DNA of 64,000 nucleotides from Tenrec ecaudatus (Eukaryota > Chordata > Mammalia > Afrosoricida > Tenrecidae): positions 121,013,586 to 121,077,585 of the forward strand of contig NC_134537.1 in assembly GCF_050624435.1 (NCBI RefSeq). The letters run 5' to 3'. The position numbers and the translations under genes are program-made. Every line of letters starts with the position of its first letter. The first letter of the stretch is position 1. Below, one piece after another: positions 35,050 to 47,179 of the stretch. The notes beneath the pieces were generated by a model, which saw only the letters and a list, made by a program, of their open reading frames with translations, made no database searches and was not told where the DNA came from.

Positions 35050-36843
35050 TAAGTATAATCAACCCAGTAGATATAGAAGAAAATCCACTTATCTCATGGG
35101 TTGAGGTACAGGCAGTCGGGTGGAGGTCAGACCAAACCAAGGAGGTATATGTTATTCCAACACAAAGGAGGGGAGAGGAGGGAAGGGGAAGGAGAAAAGG
35201 GGGAAGGAAAGGAGCTGATGGCATGGAGGGAGCAGGACACTAACCCACCCAGGGGAAGAGCCTTGGTTATGTCGCCAAAGAATTGGCAGTGTGCATGCAG
35301 AACCCTCCACAGCGAATCAAATCATGAGGGCAACGTAACCACGTGGAGAAATGAATGGAAAGATCGGGCTACATGGCCGGTCACAAACAGAGCCAAACTA
35401 CCCTCTTCCTAGGAGTATGGGCAAAAGAGAGCAGCACTAAACCTACTACAGGTTGGGGAGAGGGCAGACATGCAATGCCCACCCAAAACAAACCAAATAG
35501 GAAAAGGGGAAAAGGGCGGTCTAGGCCCCGTATCAGCACACCAAGCCTGGAGTATGACGTCCCTGCATGGAGCTGCTAAGGCAGAGAGGACTGTGGGGCC
35601 AACAACAATTCAAGACAAGTGGTCCCTTACTGGAGCATCCCATGACAGACGACAACACTGGAGACACCGTGGAGAGCTAGTCTGGTCTGAACTCCCAGCA
35701 GCGGGGCGAACCAAGAAGGGAACATAACAGATTAGCTATGGGAGCAAAGCAAAACCACAAAGCTCCTAAAGTACCCTCAAAATAGACTTCAGGCTAGGAA
35801 GGGCAGCTCCCAGAATTGCCCCAGAACTGGGTGGGGAGATAGTCATTCCAGGTGAGTAGACAGACCTGGAATTAGGTATGTTTTTGTTGTTTTTTCTTTT
35901 TGTTTGGTCGAAGTTATTGTTTGTTTACCTACTGATGTAAGAGAGGCATGAGAACCAACCTTGAGGAGAAAGCAAAGGGACTATGGTACTAGACGGACTT
36001 GGAGGGTTAAAGAGGGGGAGGGAGGGCAGGGGAAGGGAGTGGTGAGCAAACAATGCCATAGGCAGGGGAATGAGTAGGGAATTAAAATCATCAACCAGGA
36101 GGACATAGAGACCCTGGGGGTGTGGTAGCAACAGCAATCTAGCTGAGAGGATTTACTGTGAGGCGGAAGTAGAGTGAGCATGATGGTGGAGCAGGAGGAA
36201 GGTAAAAGGAAACAGAAGAACGATCTAGGAAGCAAAGCAATGGATAGAGGTATAAGCATAGATGTGTACACATAGAAGTACATTAATTCCTTTTAAAAAA
36301 GAGGTATTGGCCTTTGTATATATATATTTATTTGACTATGCACTGAGGTAATGGACAGATCTAGGCCTCTGTTCATACCCTCCTTCAATACAAAAACAAT
36401 TTAGCAAACTGTCATTCTGCGGTATTCACCCTCTGGGCATAATTATTGAAGTCAAAATAGGTGTATAAGCAAATGTGGAGAAGAAAGCAGATGGTGCCAG
36501 GCTATTAAAAGATCTCGTGTCTGGGGTCTTCAAGGCTTTCAGTTAAATAAGCGGCCATGTAGCAGAGAAGCAACAGGCCCACATGGAAGAAGTACACCAG
36601 GCAATGTGATCATGAGGTGTTCTTGGAACTGGGTAACAGGCATCAGATGACCCATAAGAAACCAACCAACCAACCAAAAAACAAACAAACAGAACCATAT
36701 TGTTGAAAACAACAGGAGTTGGAGCAGAAACCCAAAGCCCATCTGTCGACAATGAGACGTCCTTCCACAGAGGAGTCATAAGGAAGGGATGAGTTAACCA
36801 GAGTACAGTAAAGCACTGATGAAACATACAATATTCTTCTGTA
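35050..36843 (+). other. L1 copy 2 3' UTR, lacking its 3' end
   Basis: Colinear with 27910-29740 of copy 1: polypurine runs (35160-35215), 'tatggcaaagca'-type A-rich parts, a G-rich tract (36012-36038) and the segment around 36530 ('ttcaaggctttcag'). It stops about 400 bp short of the family's 3' terminus, at the inverted junction. Confidence 0.75.
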
Positions 36844-36844
36844 C

Positions 36845-37630
36845 CACAGTACATCCTCTGGTCTAGCTGGATTTGTAAGGTAGAATTGGGATCATGATAG
36901 TGGCAGAGGTGAGGGGAAACATTAAAGAACTAGAGGAAAGTTGTATGTTTTATTGGTGCTATATGCTCCCTGACTGGCTTGTTTCCTCCCTGTGACCCTT
37001 CCAGTTGCCTACAGTCTCCACTCCACACTCCCCCTCTTTTACAATGATGTGATTTTTTGTTCTTTAATGTCTGAGACCTGATCCTATTGGCACCTCATGA
37101 TAACACAGCCTTGTGTGCTTTCTTCCATGTGGGCTTTGTTGCTTCTCAGCTAGATGGTCGCTTGTTTATCTTCAAGTCTTTAAGACCCCAGATGCTATAT
37201 CCTTTGAGAGCTGGGCACCATCAGCTTTCTTCACCACATTTCCTTATGCACCCGCTTTGTCTTCAGCAATCGTGTTGGGAAGGTGAGCATCATAGAATGT
37301 CCGTTTAATAGAGCAAAGTATTCTTGCATTGAGGAAGTACTTCCGTGGAGGCCCAATGTCTATCTTCTACCTTAATACTAAACCTATAAATGTATGCACA
37401 TAGATTTATTTCCACATCCTCATATATAAATATATTTACATATGCACATGCCTGTATTTAAACTTCTATAAATGCCCTTTGCCTCCTAGTTCTTTCCTCT
37501 ATTTCCTTTTACTTTCCTCTTGTCCCACTATCATGCTTAGCCTTCATTTGAGTTTCAGTAATTCCTCTTGGTTATATTGCCCTTGATCAAGCCCTACCAG
37601 GCCTCTTACACCCTCCTTGCCACCAAAAAA
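36845..37630 (-). mobile_element. Inverted L1 3' UTR segment
   Basis: From 'tacatcctctggtctagct' the plus strand carries the complement of L1 3' UTR sequence, going backwards from a point about 370 bp short of the 3' end. It therefore abuts L1 copy 2 tail-to-tail, and neither partner keeps its 3' terminus or poly(A). The order (sense first, then antisense) is not that of twin priming. Confidence 0.8.
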
Positions 37631-37634
37631 AATG

Positions 37635-37835
37635 TATCCATATGTGGTTTTGCATTGGGCTGTGATCCACATGATCGATAGTTCAAAACCAACAGTTACT
37701 CCGTGGGAGAAAAGACTGGGCTTTCTACTCCCATAAATAGTTGCCCTCTCAGAAACCCTTAGACTCTATAGAGGATCTTAATGAGTCAGCATTGGCTCAA
37801 GGGCTGTGAGTTTGGTCTAGGTTGGATTTCTTACC
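37635..37835 (+). mobile_element. AfroSINE-type SINE
   Basis: Complete-looking order: a tRNA-like head, 'cgatagttcaaaaccaacag' (B-box region), 'ccgtgggagaaaagactggg', 'ccctctcagaaaccc' and the tail 'gagtcagcattggctcaagg'. Confidence 0.75.
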
Positions 37836-38685
37836 AGAAAAGCAGCTTCACAGCTAGACACCCCCATGGGTGATGTTGAGAATCTCCCTGCAGCACCCTC
37901 CCACCCCCACTGCCACTCCTAATGCCCTTGCTAATAAACATGTCACTGGAAACAGTGACTGCATTTATATTGGGCAGAATGCTCTAAGGAAATAAACTAC
38001 CAAATACCTACAATCTAAAATGTGTGTGGAATTTCTACTGAAACCACTGTTCTATATGTCATGATAATCATGTATGAGATGCATAAATTTGAAACATTAT
38101 ATGTGTGCTGACCCCATCATTGCCCTAGGAAAGTTCAGATTTCAAATAGAGAATAAAGTATTGTCATTGCTTTAGAAATACATAAAAGACAAGGAGAGAC
38201 AAATGTATGATAAGAAAAATACACAAATTCTTTGCACACAGAATCAGCTTTCTGAAAAGAGTTGTTCTTTTTATCTTAAGCAAAATAAGATTCAAATATT
38301 ATTTATGTATGTTTGGCAAAAATCATTGAATTGCCATAAAATATGCAATTTTGTAAACAGTAGACGATTTAGAATATCCACTGGAATCAGAGTTTTCTCT
38401 CCTGTTCATATTCCTTACTCATAATTGATTTGTTCCTACATCAAGAATCAAGTATTATATTAGCTGACTGAAGCAAGATTATACAGAAGAATGATCAAAG
38501 AGAACATTCCACATAACTTGCTATCTTAGTTACGCAAAGAAAGAGATGACAATAAGATGTCTACCAGCAATAACTGCTAGCATGAAAATAGAACAAAAAG
38601 CAGATTGAGGAAAATATGTGTATCATGGTCACTAAAATATTTCCTTACCTTTCTTTCCTGGGATCTAAACAATGATATATTGTTA
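37836..38685. other. No feature recognised
   Basis: About 850 bp without a nameable repeat. The frame at 38203-38424 has no motif. Confidence 0.4.
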
Positions 38686-38689
38686 GTAG

Positions 38690-39130
38690 GTGCCCGCAAT
38701 ATAGTTCTGATTCATAGTCAACATATGTGCAACAGAAAGAGACACACCTGGCTCTGAGCCATCCTCAGAATTGTGTATTTGAACTACATCAATACTTCTG
38801 AAGTCTTCCTCATTCATAGTCCAACTTCCATATGCACATAACACATTGTGTTGTTGCAATACCATGGCATGGGCCAGGTGCCCTTCATTCCGCAACGTGA
38901 CCCCTTACTATTCAACACTTCAAAGAAGGTTTGTGCAGCAGTTTTGTCCAATACAATATACTAGTTGATTTAGTGGCTGCTGCTTCCATTAATATTGTTG
39001 ATGGATTCAAGCAAAATGAAACCTGTGTTGACAATTTCAGTCTTTTCACTCTTTATAACGAGAGTGTTTATTGGTCTAGTTGTGAAGATTTTTATTTCCT
39101 TTACAGTAAGTTGTGATCCATAATAATAAT
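38690..39130 (-). mobile_element. RTE LINE fragment
   Basis: Plus-strand words 'caataccatggcatgggcca', 'caacacttcaaagaaggt', 'gctgctgcttccatt' and 'ggtctagttgtgaagattt' follow the complement of RTE reverse-transcriptase sequence, colinear with 52600-52900 and 60060-60290. Confidence 0.75.
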
Positions 39131-39354
39131 ATTTTAATAAGATAGCCTATGCATAAGCACTTTAAACTTAACATTACTGTTCAAAGTTTCATTAATTCAC
39201 TCATAGAATACTTAAGTTCCTGATGTTGTCTGTTTAGCACTTTTCTTCCCCTATGTATAAATGACTATTCAGTTGGTTTCCAAAGTGTTCTTCATAAAAC
39301 AACAAAAACAGCAAGGCTTAATGTGAAGCCTATTTTAACATTTAAATTTTATTA

Positions 39355-39580
39355 TTTTAATGAGTTTTATTGAGTTACAATTAACACAGGCAATTCTATG
39401 GTCCCATCATATAAAGAAGGGCTCCCCAGTCCACTCTGGAACATTTTCCTCTTGTAACCATAGAGGTGGATTATGTCTGTCACCTTCCCCTTCCATGTCC
39501 CCAGGTAATTATTGTTTCAGTTACCACCTTCATAAATCTACCCATCCTAGGGTCCCTGTACATACATAATAAGGGCAAAG
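39355..39580 (-). mobile_element. Old L1 (L1M-type) 3' UTR fragment
   Basis: 'gagttttattgagttacaatt' followed by 'ctggaacattttcctcttgt' matches the complement of ancient L1 3' ends, as at 9690-9900. Confidence 0.5.
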
Positions 39581-39599
39581 AATATGTATCTATATGTAT

Positions 39600-39785
39600 T
39601 TATTTTGCTCTTATATATGTCATCCATATATATCTATGCATATATATATCTGTTTCCCTTATTTTGCATGTATAGGGAAGCCAGGACAAGTAGATATAGA
39701 TCTCTATCTCTATCTTATCTCTATCATCTATCTCTATCTCAATTGATATAGCTATAGATACATAGATACATACATCTATGAAAGC
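39600..39785. repeat. Degenerate (TA)n / (CTAT)n microsatellite cluster
   Basis: TA-rich stretches followed by interrupted CTAT/CTCTAT/GATA tetramers. The minus-strand frame over it is a low-complexity artefact (repeated I, E, D). Confidence 0.85.
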
Positions 39786-40362
39786 CTGCATGAATTTGTA
39801 TGCTACCCTTGCACAAAGCTATTCTATTTTTCCCTGAATCATTCCAATTTTAGTATCTGTGCTGCCAAAGTTAGCACACTACCTAAGCTGATTAAGCTCC
39901 CCAATGTGGCCTGCAAATATTCTCATATTTAGGGTTCCTCAGACAACACCACCTCCTTCCACATACAGCCCTTTCCTTAGGTTCTTCCACATTAATATTT
40001 AAAAGGCATGCTTTTCTTTATGCCTTTCTTCTTTTATCAAGTGCTGTCTCTGTGTGAGGATTTCCCCGCATCTGTAGCTCCACTGTCTCAACATCCTGTC
40101 TCTATCAAGCTGAGGAATTTCTACACATCCAACCACTCAGATCCCCTCTCTGCTCTAAAGTCTTCTCTCTGCTACTTGTTATGGCTTCCTCTTGGGGTCC
40201 ACAGTCACATAAGATGTGCTTGTCACCGAAGATGGCTACCTGATTCTTCACAGTAAAATGTGTGAGTATAGCATGTTATGTTTTTTGTAGCCATTTTATG
40301 TTTATAGAGCTGGCTGATTCCAGCTTGTGAAAAGTGATTATTAGTTATATAAGAAGTTTTTA
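39786..40362. other. No feature recognised
   Basis: About 580 bp, somewhat pyrimidine-rich, with no recognised family. Confidence 0.4.
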
Positions 40363-41300
40363 AATCATTTTATTGGGGGCTCGTACAATTCTTATCACAA
40401 TCCATACATACATCAATTGTGACAAGCACATTTGTACATTTTTTGCCATCATCATTCTCAAAACATTTGCTTTCTAATTGAGTCCTTAATATTAGCTCAT
40501 TTCCCCCTCCCTCACCACTCCCTCCTCCCGAATGAACCGTTCATAACTCATGAATTATTATTATTTTGTCATGTCTTACACTGCCTGATGTCTCCCTTCA
40601 CCCACTTTTCTGTTGTCCACCCCCCAGGGATGAGGTTACATGTAGATCCTTGTAATTGGTTTCCCCTTTCTACTCCACCTTCCCTTCACCCTCCACTTTC
40701 ATCACTGGTCCTGAAGAGATCATCTGTCCTGGATTCCCTGTGTTTCCAGTTCCTATCTGTACCAATGTACATCCTCTGGCCTAGCCAGATTTGTAAGGCA
40801 GAATTGGTATCATGATAGTGGGGGTGGGGGGAAGCATTTAGGAACTAGAGGCAAGTTTTATGTTTCATCATTGCGACCCTGCACCCTGACTGGCTCATCT
40901 CCTCCCCAAGACCCCACTGTAAGGGGGTGTCCAGTTGCCTACAGATGGGTTTGGGTCCCCACTCTACACTCACCCTCTTTTACAATGATATAATTTTTTT
41001 GTTTTTTGATGCCTGATACCTGATCCCTTCGACACCTCATGGTCACACAGGCTGGTGTGTTTCTTCCATGTGGGCTTTGATGCTTCTGAGCTAGATGTCC
41101 GCTTGTTTATCTTCAAGCCTTTAAGACACACACACACATTTGTCTTCAGTGATCATATAAGGAAGGTGTGTACCCACTGATATGATTTTTTTGTTCTTTG
41201 ATGTCTAATACCTGGTCCCTTCTACACTTTGTGGTTACACAGACTGGTGTACTTTTTCCATGTGGGCTTTGATGCTTCTGAGCCATATAGTAGCTTGAAA
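40363..41300 (-). mobile_element. L1 LINE 3' end with internal tandem duplication
   Basis: The complement of the 3' terminus ('atcattttattgggggctcg') starts the copy. It continues through the UTR to the 'gggctttgatgcttctgagc' segment at about 41090, then after a short CA-rich bridge repeats that block (about 40978-41105 versus 41170-41297). No ORF2 is present. Confidence 0.85.
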
Positions 41301-41382
41301 TATACAAGAATTTTGTAAAGTAATTGCTAAATCTAAGTAGCTAAGAATTGATCATTGTAGGAATATTGACTCATGAGAACTA

Positions 41383-41875
41383 TGGCAGTTACATAATCTC
41401 CTGACAACTTGAGCAAAGGAGTGGAGTCTAGCCTGTCAATCAGGTCATGATCAATGGTGCCTCTATGTGGGCACAGCTTTCTCTTGAGGATTCTGAGAAC
41501 TCCTCTATTCCTCCCTGGATGTGGGCCACACACACTTTCTGCTTTGTCTTCCTGCTGACAAAGCACATGTAGTCTCACTGATCCCAGCCAGAGCACTCTA
41601 GCTGGAGGAGCCATGTGGAGACCCATGCCAGTGCTGAGATGCTTCTACTACCTCTGGATCCACAAGACTTTCCACCCACAGGCCTGTGATCTTCCTGCAT
41701 TCAGCATCATTGTATGTGTTGCATGAGTCTGAAGAGGTCTATGAACTGGTATCAGACATATGGACTAATATCTGCCTTACGGACTTGATCTGGACTAGGC
41801 TGCGATGTTTTCCTTAATATACAATTAGTCTTTGATATAAAGCTCTCTCATATAGACATATGAGTGTCTTATGAA
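41383..41875 (+). mobile_element. LTR, MaLR/ERVL-like, subfamily B, 3' end eroded
   Basis: This matches the complement of 133-679 and 32314-32855: 'cagttacataatctc' at the start, 'gcctgtcaatcagg', 'ccagtgctgagatgcttct', 'catgagtctgaagagg' and 'atataaagctctctcatat' near the end. The expected terminus ...CAGACTAACACA is not recognisable, so the right boundary is approximate and no duplication can be scored. Confidence 0.7.
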
Positions 41876-41889
41876 CTTTGCTGGTTGGA

Positions 41890-41960
41890 AAATCAGTGTT
41901 TAATCTAAAGCAAATCACTGAATCCTATGAGTCAAAATTGACTAACAACAACTAATGAAA
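41890..41960 (+). repeat. Possible SINE/RTE tail scrap
   Basis: 'cctatgagtcaaaattgact' followed by 'aacaacaact' resembles the shared 3' tail of AfroSINE and RTE. The piece is short. Confidence 0.35.
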
Positions 41961-42380
41961 ACATCAAGAAAATCAAAGGATATTTATACCACAAAAAAGG
42001 CAATCATCAGATATAAGGACCCGCATCACAACCCCCATAACAATTTGCCTTAAGGACTTTGCTGGTTTTATGCCCATAGTCTAGCCAAAGGCTAAATATT
42101 AAATAGAATTGTTGTATTTAATGTGATTGCAATTAGATAAAAATTATTTCAGCATTAATGTAACTAAGTTAATTATTAAGCCCAATTAGCCCTTTATTTC
42201 AAGTATCAAATCTTACCTTACTACTATTAGAAAGCACAAATGCACTATCCTCCTACAGAGAAAGAGTAGAAAGGCATGCAAATTCATACTTAAATAATTA
42301 TTTCTTTTACAGATATCATTTAGAGGACTTTGCAAAATAATAAAGAATGAAAAATAGTCATCCAATATGCCATTAAAATT
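41961..42380. other. No feature recognised
   Basis: AT-rich, about 420 bp, nothing nameable. Confidence 0.4.
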
Positions 42381-43765
42381 TTTTATTTGTAAACTAGAAC
42401 TGGGTCGTGAGAGTCGGGAGGAGGAAGCATTAACGAACTAGAGAAATGTTGTGTGTTTCCTTGGTGCCATACTGCACCCTGGCTGGCTCGTCCCTTCCTT
42501 GTGACCCTTCTGTGAGGGGATGTCCATTTGTCTACAGATGGGCTTTGGTTCTCCACTCCAACCCCCTTCATTCACATTGATATAATTGTTTGGGGTCTTC
42601 TGATGCCTGCTGCCTGATCCCATTGACACCTCGTGATCACAGAGGCTGGTGTGCTTTTTCCATATGGGCATTGTTTCTTCCCTGCTAGATGACCACTCAT
42701 TTAACTTCAAGCCTTTAAGACCCCAGATGTTATATCTTTTAAGAGTCTGGCACCATCCACTCTCTTCACCACATTTACTTATGCACCTATTTTGTCTTCA
42801 GTGGTTGTGTCAGGAAAGTAAGTAACACAAAATGCCAGGTTATTAGAACATTGTGTTATTGTGTGGAGGGAGGACTTAAGTAAGGGGCCAGTGTCCATCT
42901 GCTACCTTAATCCTTATCATATAAATATTTTACTTAGGCCTATTTCCCTATAGTTATACATTAATATATTTACATATGTTCATGCTTATATTTATACCTC
43001 TATAAGTGTCTTTTCCCTCCCAGTTCTTTCCTCTATTTCCTTTTACTTTCTTCCTGCCCCAATATTATGAATGAAGCCAACCTTCATTTGGCTTGCAGTA
43101 ATTCCTCTTGACTACATTACACTTGGTCAGACCCCACCAGGCATTCCACACCCTTCTCTCCATCAATTTTAGATCCCTTACTGTTCCCTTGTCCCTGAGT
43201 TTATTGGCTCCCTACTCCCTTTCCCCTCCTCCTCCTCTCCCATGTCCCTCCTGAACCATCAGCCCCATGATTTTTCCCTCTGGATTGGTTATCCTGCCTA
43301 TCTTATTTAGGTATACATTAAAAAAAGAGAAAAAACCTCTAAGCAGCTCCAGGTCTGTTAACACACAGAATACAGGACACATAAACCCCTCAGGAACAGT
43401 AATGGGAGTAGTGATTCCATGAAGGCAGAGGGAAGGTAGGGTGAGAAAGAGGAAAAAGGAGGAACCACTTACAATGATTACTTATAACCTACTCACCCCC
43501 ACTCTCTGAGGAGGATGAATAACAGAAACATGAGTGAAGTGAGACAGTCATTGGTGCAAGATATGAAAATAATAATAATATATAATTGATCAAGGTTTCG
43601 CAAGGCAAGGAGGGTGGGGGAAGGAGGGGAAAAAAGAGGAGCCAAAGGCTCATAGAGAAATAAAATATTTTGAAAAGGATGATGGCAACATATATACAAG
43701 TTTGCTTGATACAATTGATGTATGGATTGTTATGAGGGTTGCAAGAACCGCTAATAAAATGATTT
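42381..43765 (+). mobile_element. Twin-primed (5'-inverted) L1 insertion 1
   Basis: The left part, 42381 to about 43362, is antisense L1 3' UTR, and the right part, about 43363-43765, is sense and ends with AATAAAATGATTTTAAAA. In family coordinates (L1 copy 1) the antisense part runs from about 29785 down to about 28800 and the sense part from about 29830 to the end. The join thus loses only a few tens of bases, exactly the arrangement made by twin priming. No ORF2 is present. A clear target duplication was not found in the AT-rich flanks. Confidence 0.8.
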
Positions 43766-44840
43766 TAAAATGTATGTATTTTAATGAAGGATTACAGATT
43801 GATTTTCTGCCTCAGTTTCAATGAAACAAAACTTAGTGACTATAAAGATGAAATAGAACCTGAAAAAAATAGAAAAATATAATTATGTATAATTTATCTT
43901 AAATTTGTTATTAAATAAAATTTTGTGAATTTTACAAACTATTAACATTCCAAATATTAGAAAAGATTAAAAGAGTTTTTATGTAATTTTTTTAATTAGC
44001 ATCTTTCATTAATTGCCGGCATGTCATTTAGTTCTGCAATCAACATCTTCAGTGCTAATGCACATTTTAAAACTTGACTCTAAAAGATAAAAGAACAAAA
44101 GTTTGACGCTAATGATTTAGAAATGTGCATAAAAATGCATTAAATACCCAATTACATAAATATGACATATTTTGATTATATTTTATCTTCCAATTTCTAC
44201 ACTATTTTTACATTAGATTCATTACTATTTTTGATAGTATGTTGGAGTTTATTTTTATGATACAAAATTTTCAGAATTGAATGATACTGATTTTAAGATT
44301 CTAATGCCTAGATATTTAAATGAATTATATTATATAATTTACATTGCAATAAAAAAATACAATTAAATTGAAAATAAGAACGAACAGAGTATTGCTACAC
44401 CAGACAGATTTTTTAATGTTTATAGATAAAAATCTTAAAAGTAGTTTAATGAATCAAAATTTTGTCATAAGAGTATTATATACAGCTAGATAATGGGAGA
44501 AAGTTGAACTAACTATATCTAAAATTGCTTTCATAAAAATATGCATTTTGTTAGGTAGATTATAGACAGATTGACAGACAGGTAGATGACAGTTTTGATA
44601 ATTAGGATTACCTCATTTAATTCATTTTTAAAAATTTATATCTGTGTTTATTTTTTCTTGGTAAAATCCAAGAAAATTTTGTATAGTACTTCTTTGGACA
44701 ATATACTAGTATGTTCAACAAATATTTATTTAGTATTAAAAATGATCAGATACTAAGTAAACCCTGGGGTGTATTCAGAAACAAAATTAAGTTGTCTACA
44801 TCTGAGAAGATGAGGTCAGACAGTACAAAATGACACATGT
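43766..44840. other. Very AT-rich, no feature recognised
   Basis: About 1.1 kb of strongly AT-rich DNA with no repeat words I know. Confidence 0.4.
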
Positions 44841-44844
44841 AATA

Positions 44845-45232
44845 GCTAAAAACATAAAACTCCTACAAAGTAATATTGGGGTAACGCTTCATGACTTCAA
44901 TTTTCTTTTTAATGATGCCAAAAGTACAAGCAACAAAGGACAATAGTAGGTAAACTGGACAATATGAAAGTATAAAACTTTTGTGTGTCAAATGCCTTTA
45001 TTAAGAAGTGAAGACATACTACAGATAAGAGAAAATTATTAGGATATGTGTTTGATAGTGATTTAATATTTATAATATATAAAACTCCTAAATTTTAACA
45101 ACAAAATGAAAAACAACCTATTTTCCAAATGTGATAATAATTTGAGTAGATACACCTCCCTAAAAAGAAATGCAAAAGATAAAGGCTCTGAAGAGACTCT
45201 TAATTCCATAAGTATTAGAAAATGATCACACA
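44845..45232 (+). mobile_element. Old L1 (L1M-type) ORF2 C-terminal fragment
   Basis: 'atgccaaaagtacaagcaac', 'aaaacttttgtgtgtcaaat' and 'aaaactcctaaattttaaca' are colinear with the post-RT region of ancient L1 ORF2. It is heavily mutated. It is followed directly by a younger L1 tail. Confidence 0.6.
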
Positions 45233-45780
45233 AAAGGGATGGTATAGCCAGGGTGCATAATAGCACTGATGAAACATATAACTATCCTCTAGTTCTTTAA
45301 TATTCCCTCCCCTTACTACTATGGTCTTAGTTTTACCTCAATAATCTTGTTATCCCTGCATATGTTCATTTGTGTAATTAAGAGCATTTGATACACGGAA
45401 TCTAAGACAGGTCAACACTTCAGAAATAGAAACAGGAATAATGATTCCCTGAGGGTATGTGAAGAGACGGGGTAGGAAGGGGGAACTGGTAGCCATGATG
45501 ACTGTATAAGCCCACTCAAAGGGAACAGATAACAGAATTGTAGGTGAACAGATACATTGGATGGTGTCAGATACAACAGTAACAATAATAATAATTCCTG
45601 GAGGGTAGAGCAGAGGAGGGAGGAGACAAAGGGGAGCTGATAACCAAGAGTTCAAGAAGAAAGGAAATGTTTTGAAACTGATCTTGGCAGCCATTGTACA
45701 ATTATGCTTCATCTATTGAATTGTGGGTTGTTCTAATATCTGTAGGAGCTCCCTATAAAATGATTTAAAAAAATAAAAGA
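45233..45780 (+). mobile_element. L1 LINE 3' end, 5'-truncated, diverged
   Basis: Distal 3' UTR from 'gcactgatgaaacatataac' to a degenerate terminus 'ccctataaaatgatttaaaa'. It is more diverged than the other tails, suggesting an earlier member of the same family. Confidence 0.75.
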
Positions 45781-45784
45781 AGCA

Positions 45785-45950
45785 TTTACCACGTGAGAAA
45801 GCCTGCCCTGTAGGGTAACTATGAGTCAGCTCATAGTTACAGTGTGCTTCTGTAAAGATGGACTTAGTTGAGAATTCTATGGAATAGTTCTACTCTGTTT
45901 TACAGGAGCTCTATGAGTCAGAATGAACCAGATAGCAGTGGGTTCATATA
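45785..45950 (+). mobile_element. AfroSINE-type SINE, 3' part
   Basis: 'gcttctgtaaagatgg', 'tatggaatagttctactctg', 'gagctctatgagtcagaatg' and 'gcagtgggttca' follow the SINE core and tail. The start includes a short duplicated 'actatgagtcagctcatagttac' stretch forming a small palindrome. Confidence 0.7.
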
Positions 45951-46815
45951 CAACAATAAATAAAACAAAAATGAATTTGTTTACTAGCAGTTTAATGTTA
46001 AAACTAAAAATAAATACATAAATGGAAGGAGAAATATAGTCTTAGAAGAAAAGTCTAATATGTTTATAAAGAGTGGCTAATGAAGACATTGGTGAATATG
46101 TATTTTTTAAAGACAAAAATTATTTTAATGATAATTTTGGGGCAAATGAAAATTATTCACATCCATAAAATATAATTTGGAAGAATAATAAGATTTAAAC
46201 TGATTTAATATTCTGCTAAACTTCTAATACTATGTGGAGATGGTTGCATTTTTTACCCACATAGAAAAAGTTCAGTAGAATATGTGATAAAGTATATAAC
46301 TCATAAACCTTTCCAGCATTAAAAAATGGAATAATAAGAACAAATAACTAAAATCAAACAACTAAATAAATCTCCCTAATTTTTTAGAATAGAGATTGGA
46401 GGAGAAGAGGATAGGCAGGAATAACAGAGCACTAGAATGAAAATGGTGCAAACAAATTCATATATACCAGTAATCATGAATACGAAAGTAACAATAAATG
46501 AAAATTCCAATTGTTATTTTGTATTTGATTTGTTTATATTGAATTAAATAACCAACAAAACACCGATTTTAAGACACAATTAAAAAGCTCAGGAGAAATG
46601 GAAAAAGGACAGGCAAGATATATTTTGGGAAAAGGTTGAGTAGCAACATTAATATTGCTACTAATAAAATAACAATGTTAATTAATCATATTGTTAGTTA
46701 GAAATACTGTTTGACTCACCAGAGGGAATTCTAAAATCAAGGGCCTCTAAAGACATCATCAAACAATATATAACAGAATATAGAAGAGCTATGAAGAAAA
46801 ATGTACACAGTCATA
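45951..46815. other. AT-rich, no feature recognised
   Basis: Some words are L1-like (A-rich sense strand) but not enough for a call. Confidence 0.35.
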
Positions 46816-47040
46816 GTCAACATAGAAATCTTCAACACATTGCTATCAGTTATTAATAACTGATGAAAATTAGTTAATAGAGGACTTGAGCACCACAATT
46901 ACCTAATTTGATTTATTTAATAGAAATATATTCTACCCTGAAACTAATAATCAGAAAATACACATGCACTTATGAACAAAATGTGAACATTTATTAAATC
47001 ACAAAGAAAATTTATAGGATAAGGAATTTATAGCAAAGAG
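46816..47040 (+). mobile_element. Old L1 ORF2 endonuclease-region scrap
   Basis: 'gaggacttgagcaccacaat', 'tattctaccctgaaac' and 'atacacatgcacttatgaac' are colinear with old L1 ORF2 around the end of the endonuclease domain. Weak. Confidence 0.4.
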
Positions 47041-47179
47041 ACGGCAGGATTATTTTGTGAAGGCAATTAAATTATGAATTAATTATAAAAACTAAAGAGA
47101 ACATCGTCATATGACTATAAATGTTAGAATAATTCTAATAAATTCATGGATCAAAGAATAAACTGCTCTTGTTCTTAAG

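Larger units (their letters stand above)
30770..36843 (+). mobile_element. L1 LINE, long copy 2, 5'-truncated, LTR-interrupted
   Basis: This copy begins within the endonuclease part of ORF2 ('aatccaaaggctaacagactg') and runs through RT, the C-terminal region and 3' UTR to about 36843, where it meets an inverted UTR segment instead of its own 3' end and poly(A). A 542-bp LTR sits at 32314-32855, so about 5.5 kb is L1. Frames are broken throughout. Its left end corresponds to the point where copy 1 loses sequence. Confidence 0.85.

Noticed and set aside
39600..39791. I/E/D-rich frame on the minus strand
   Set aside because: It is translated (TATC)n-type simple repeat.
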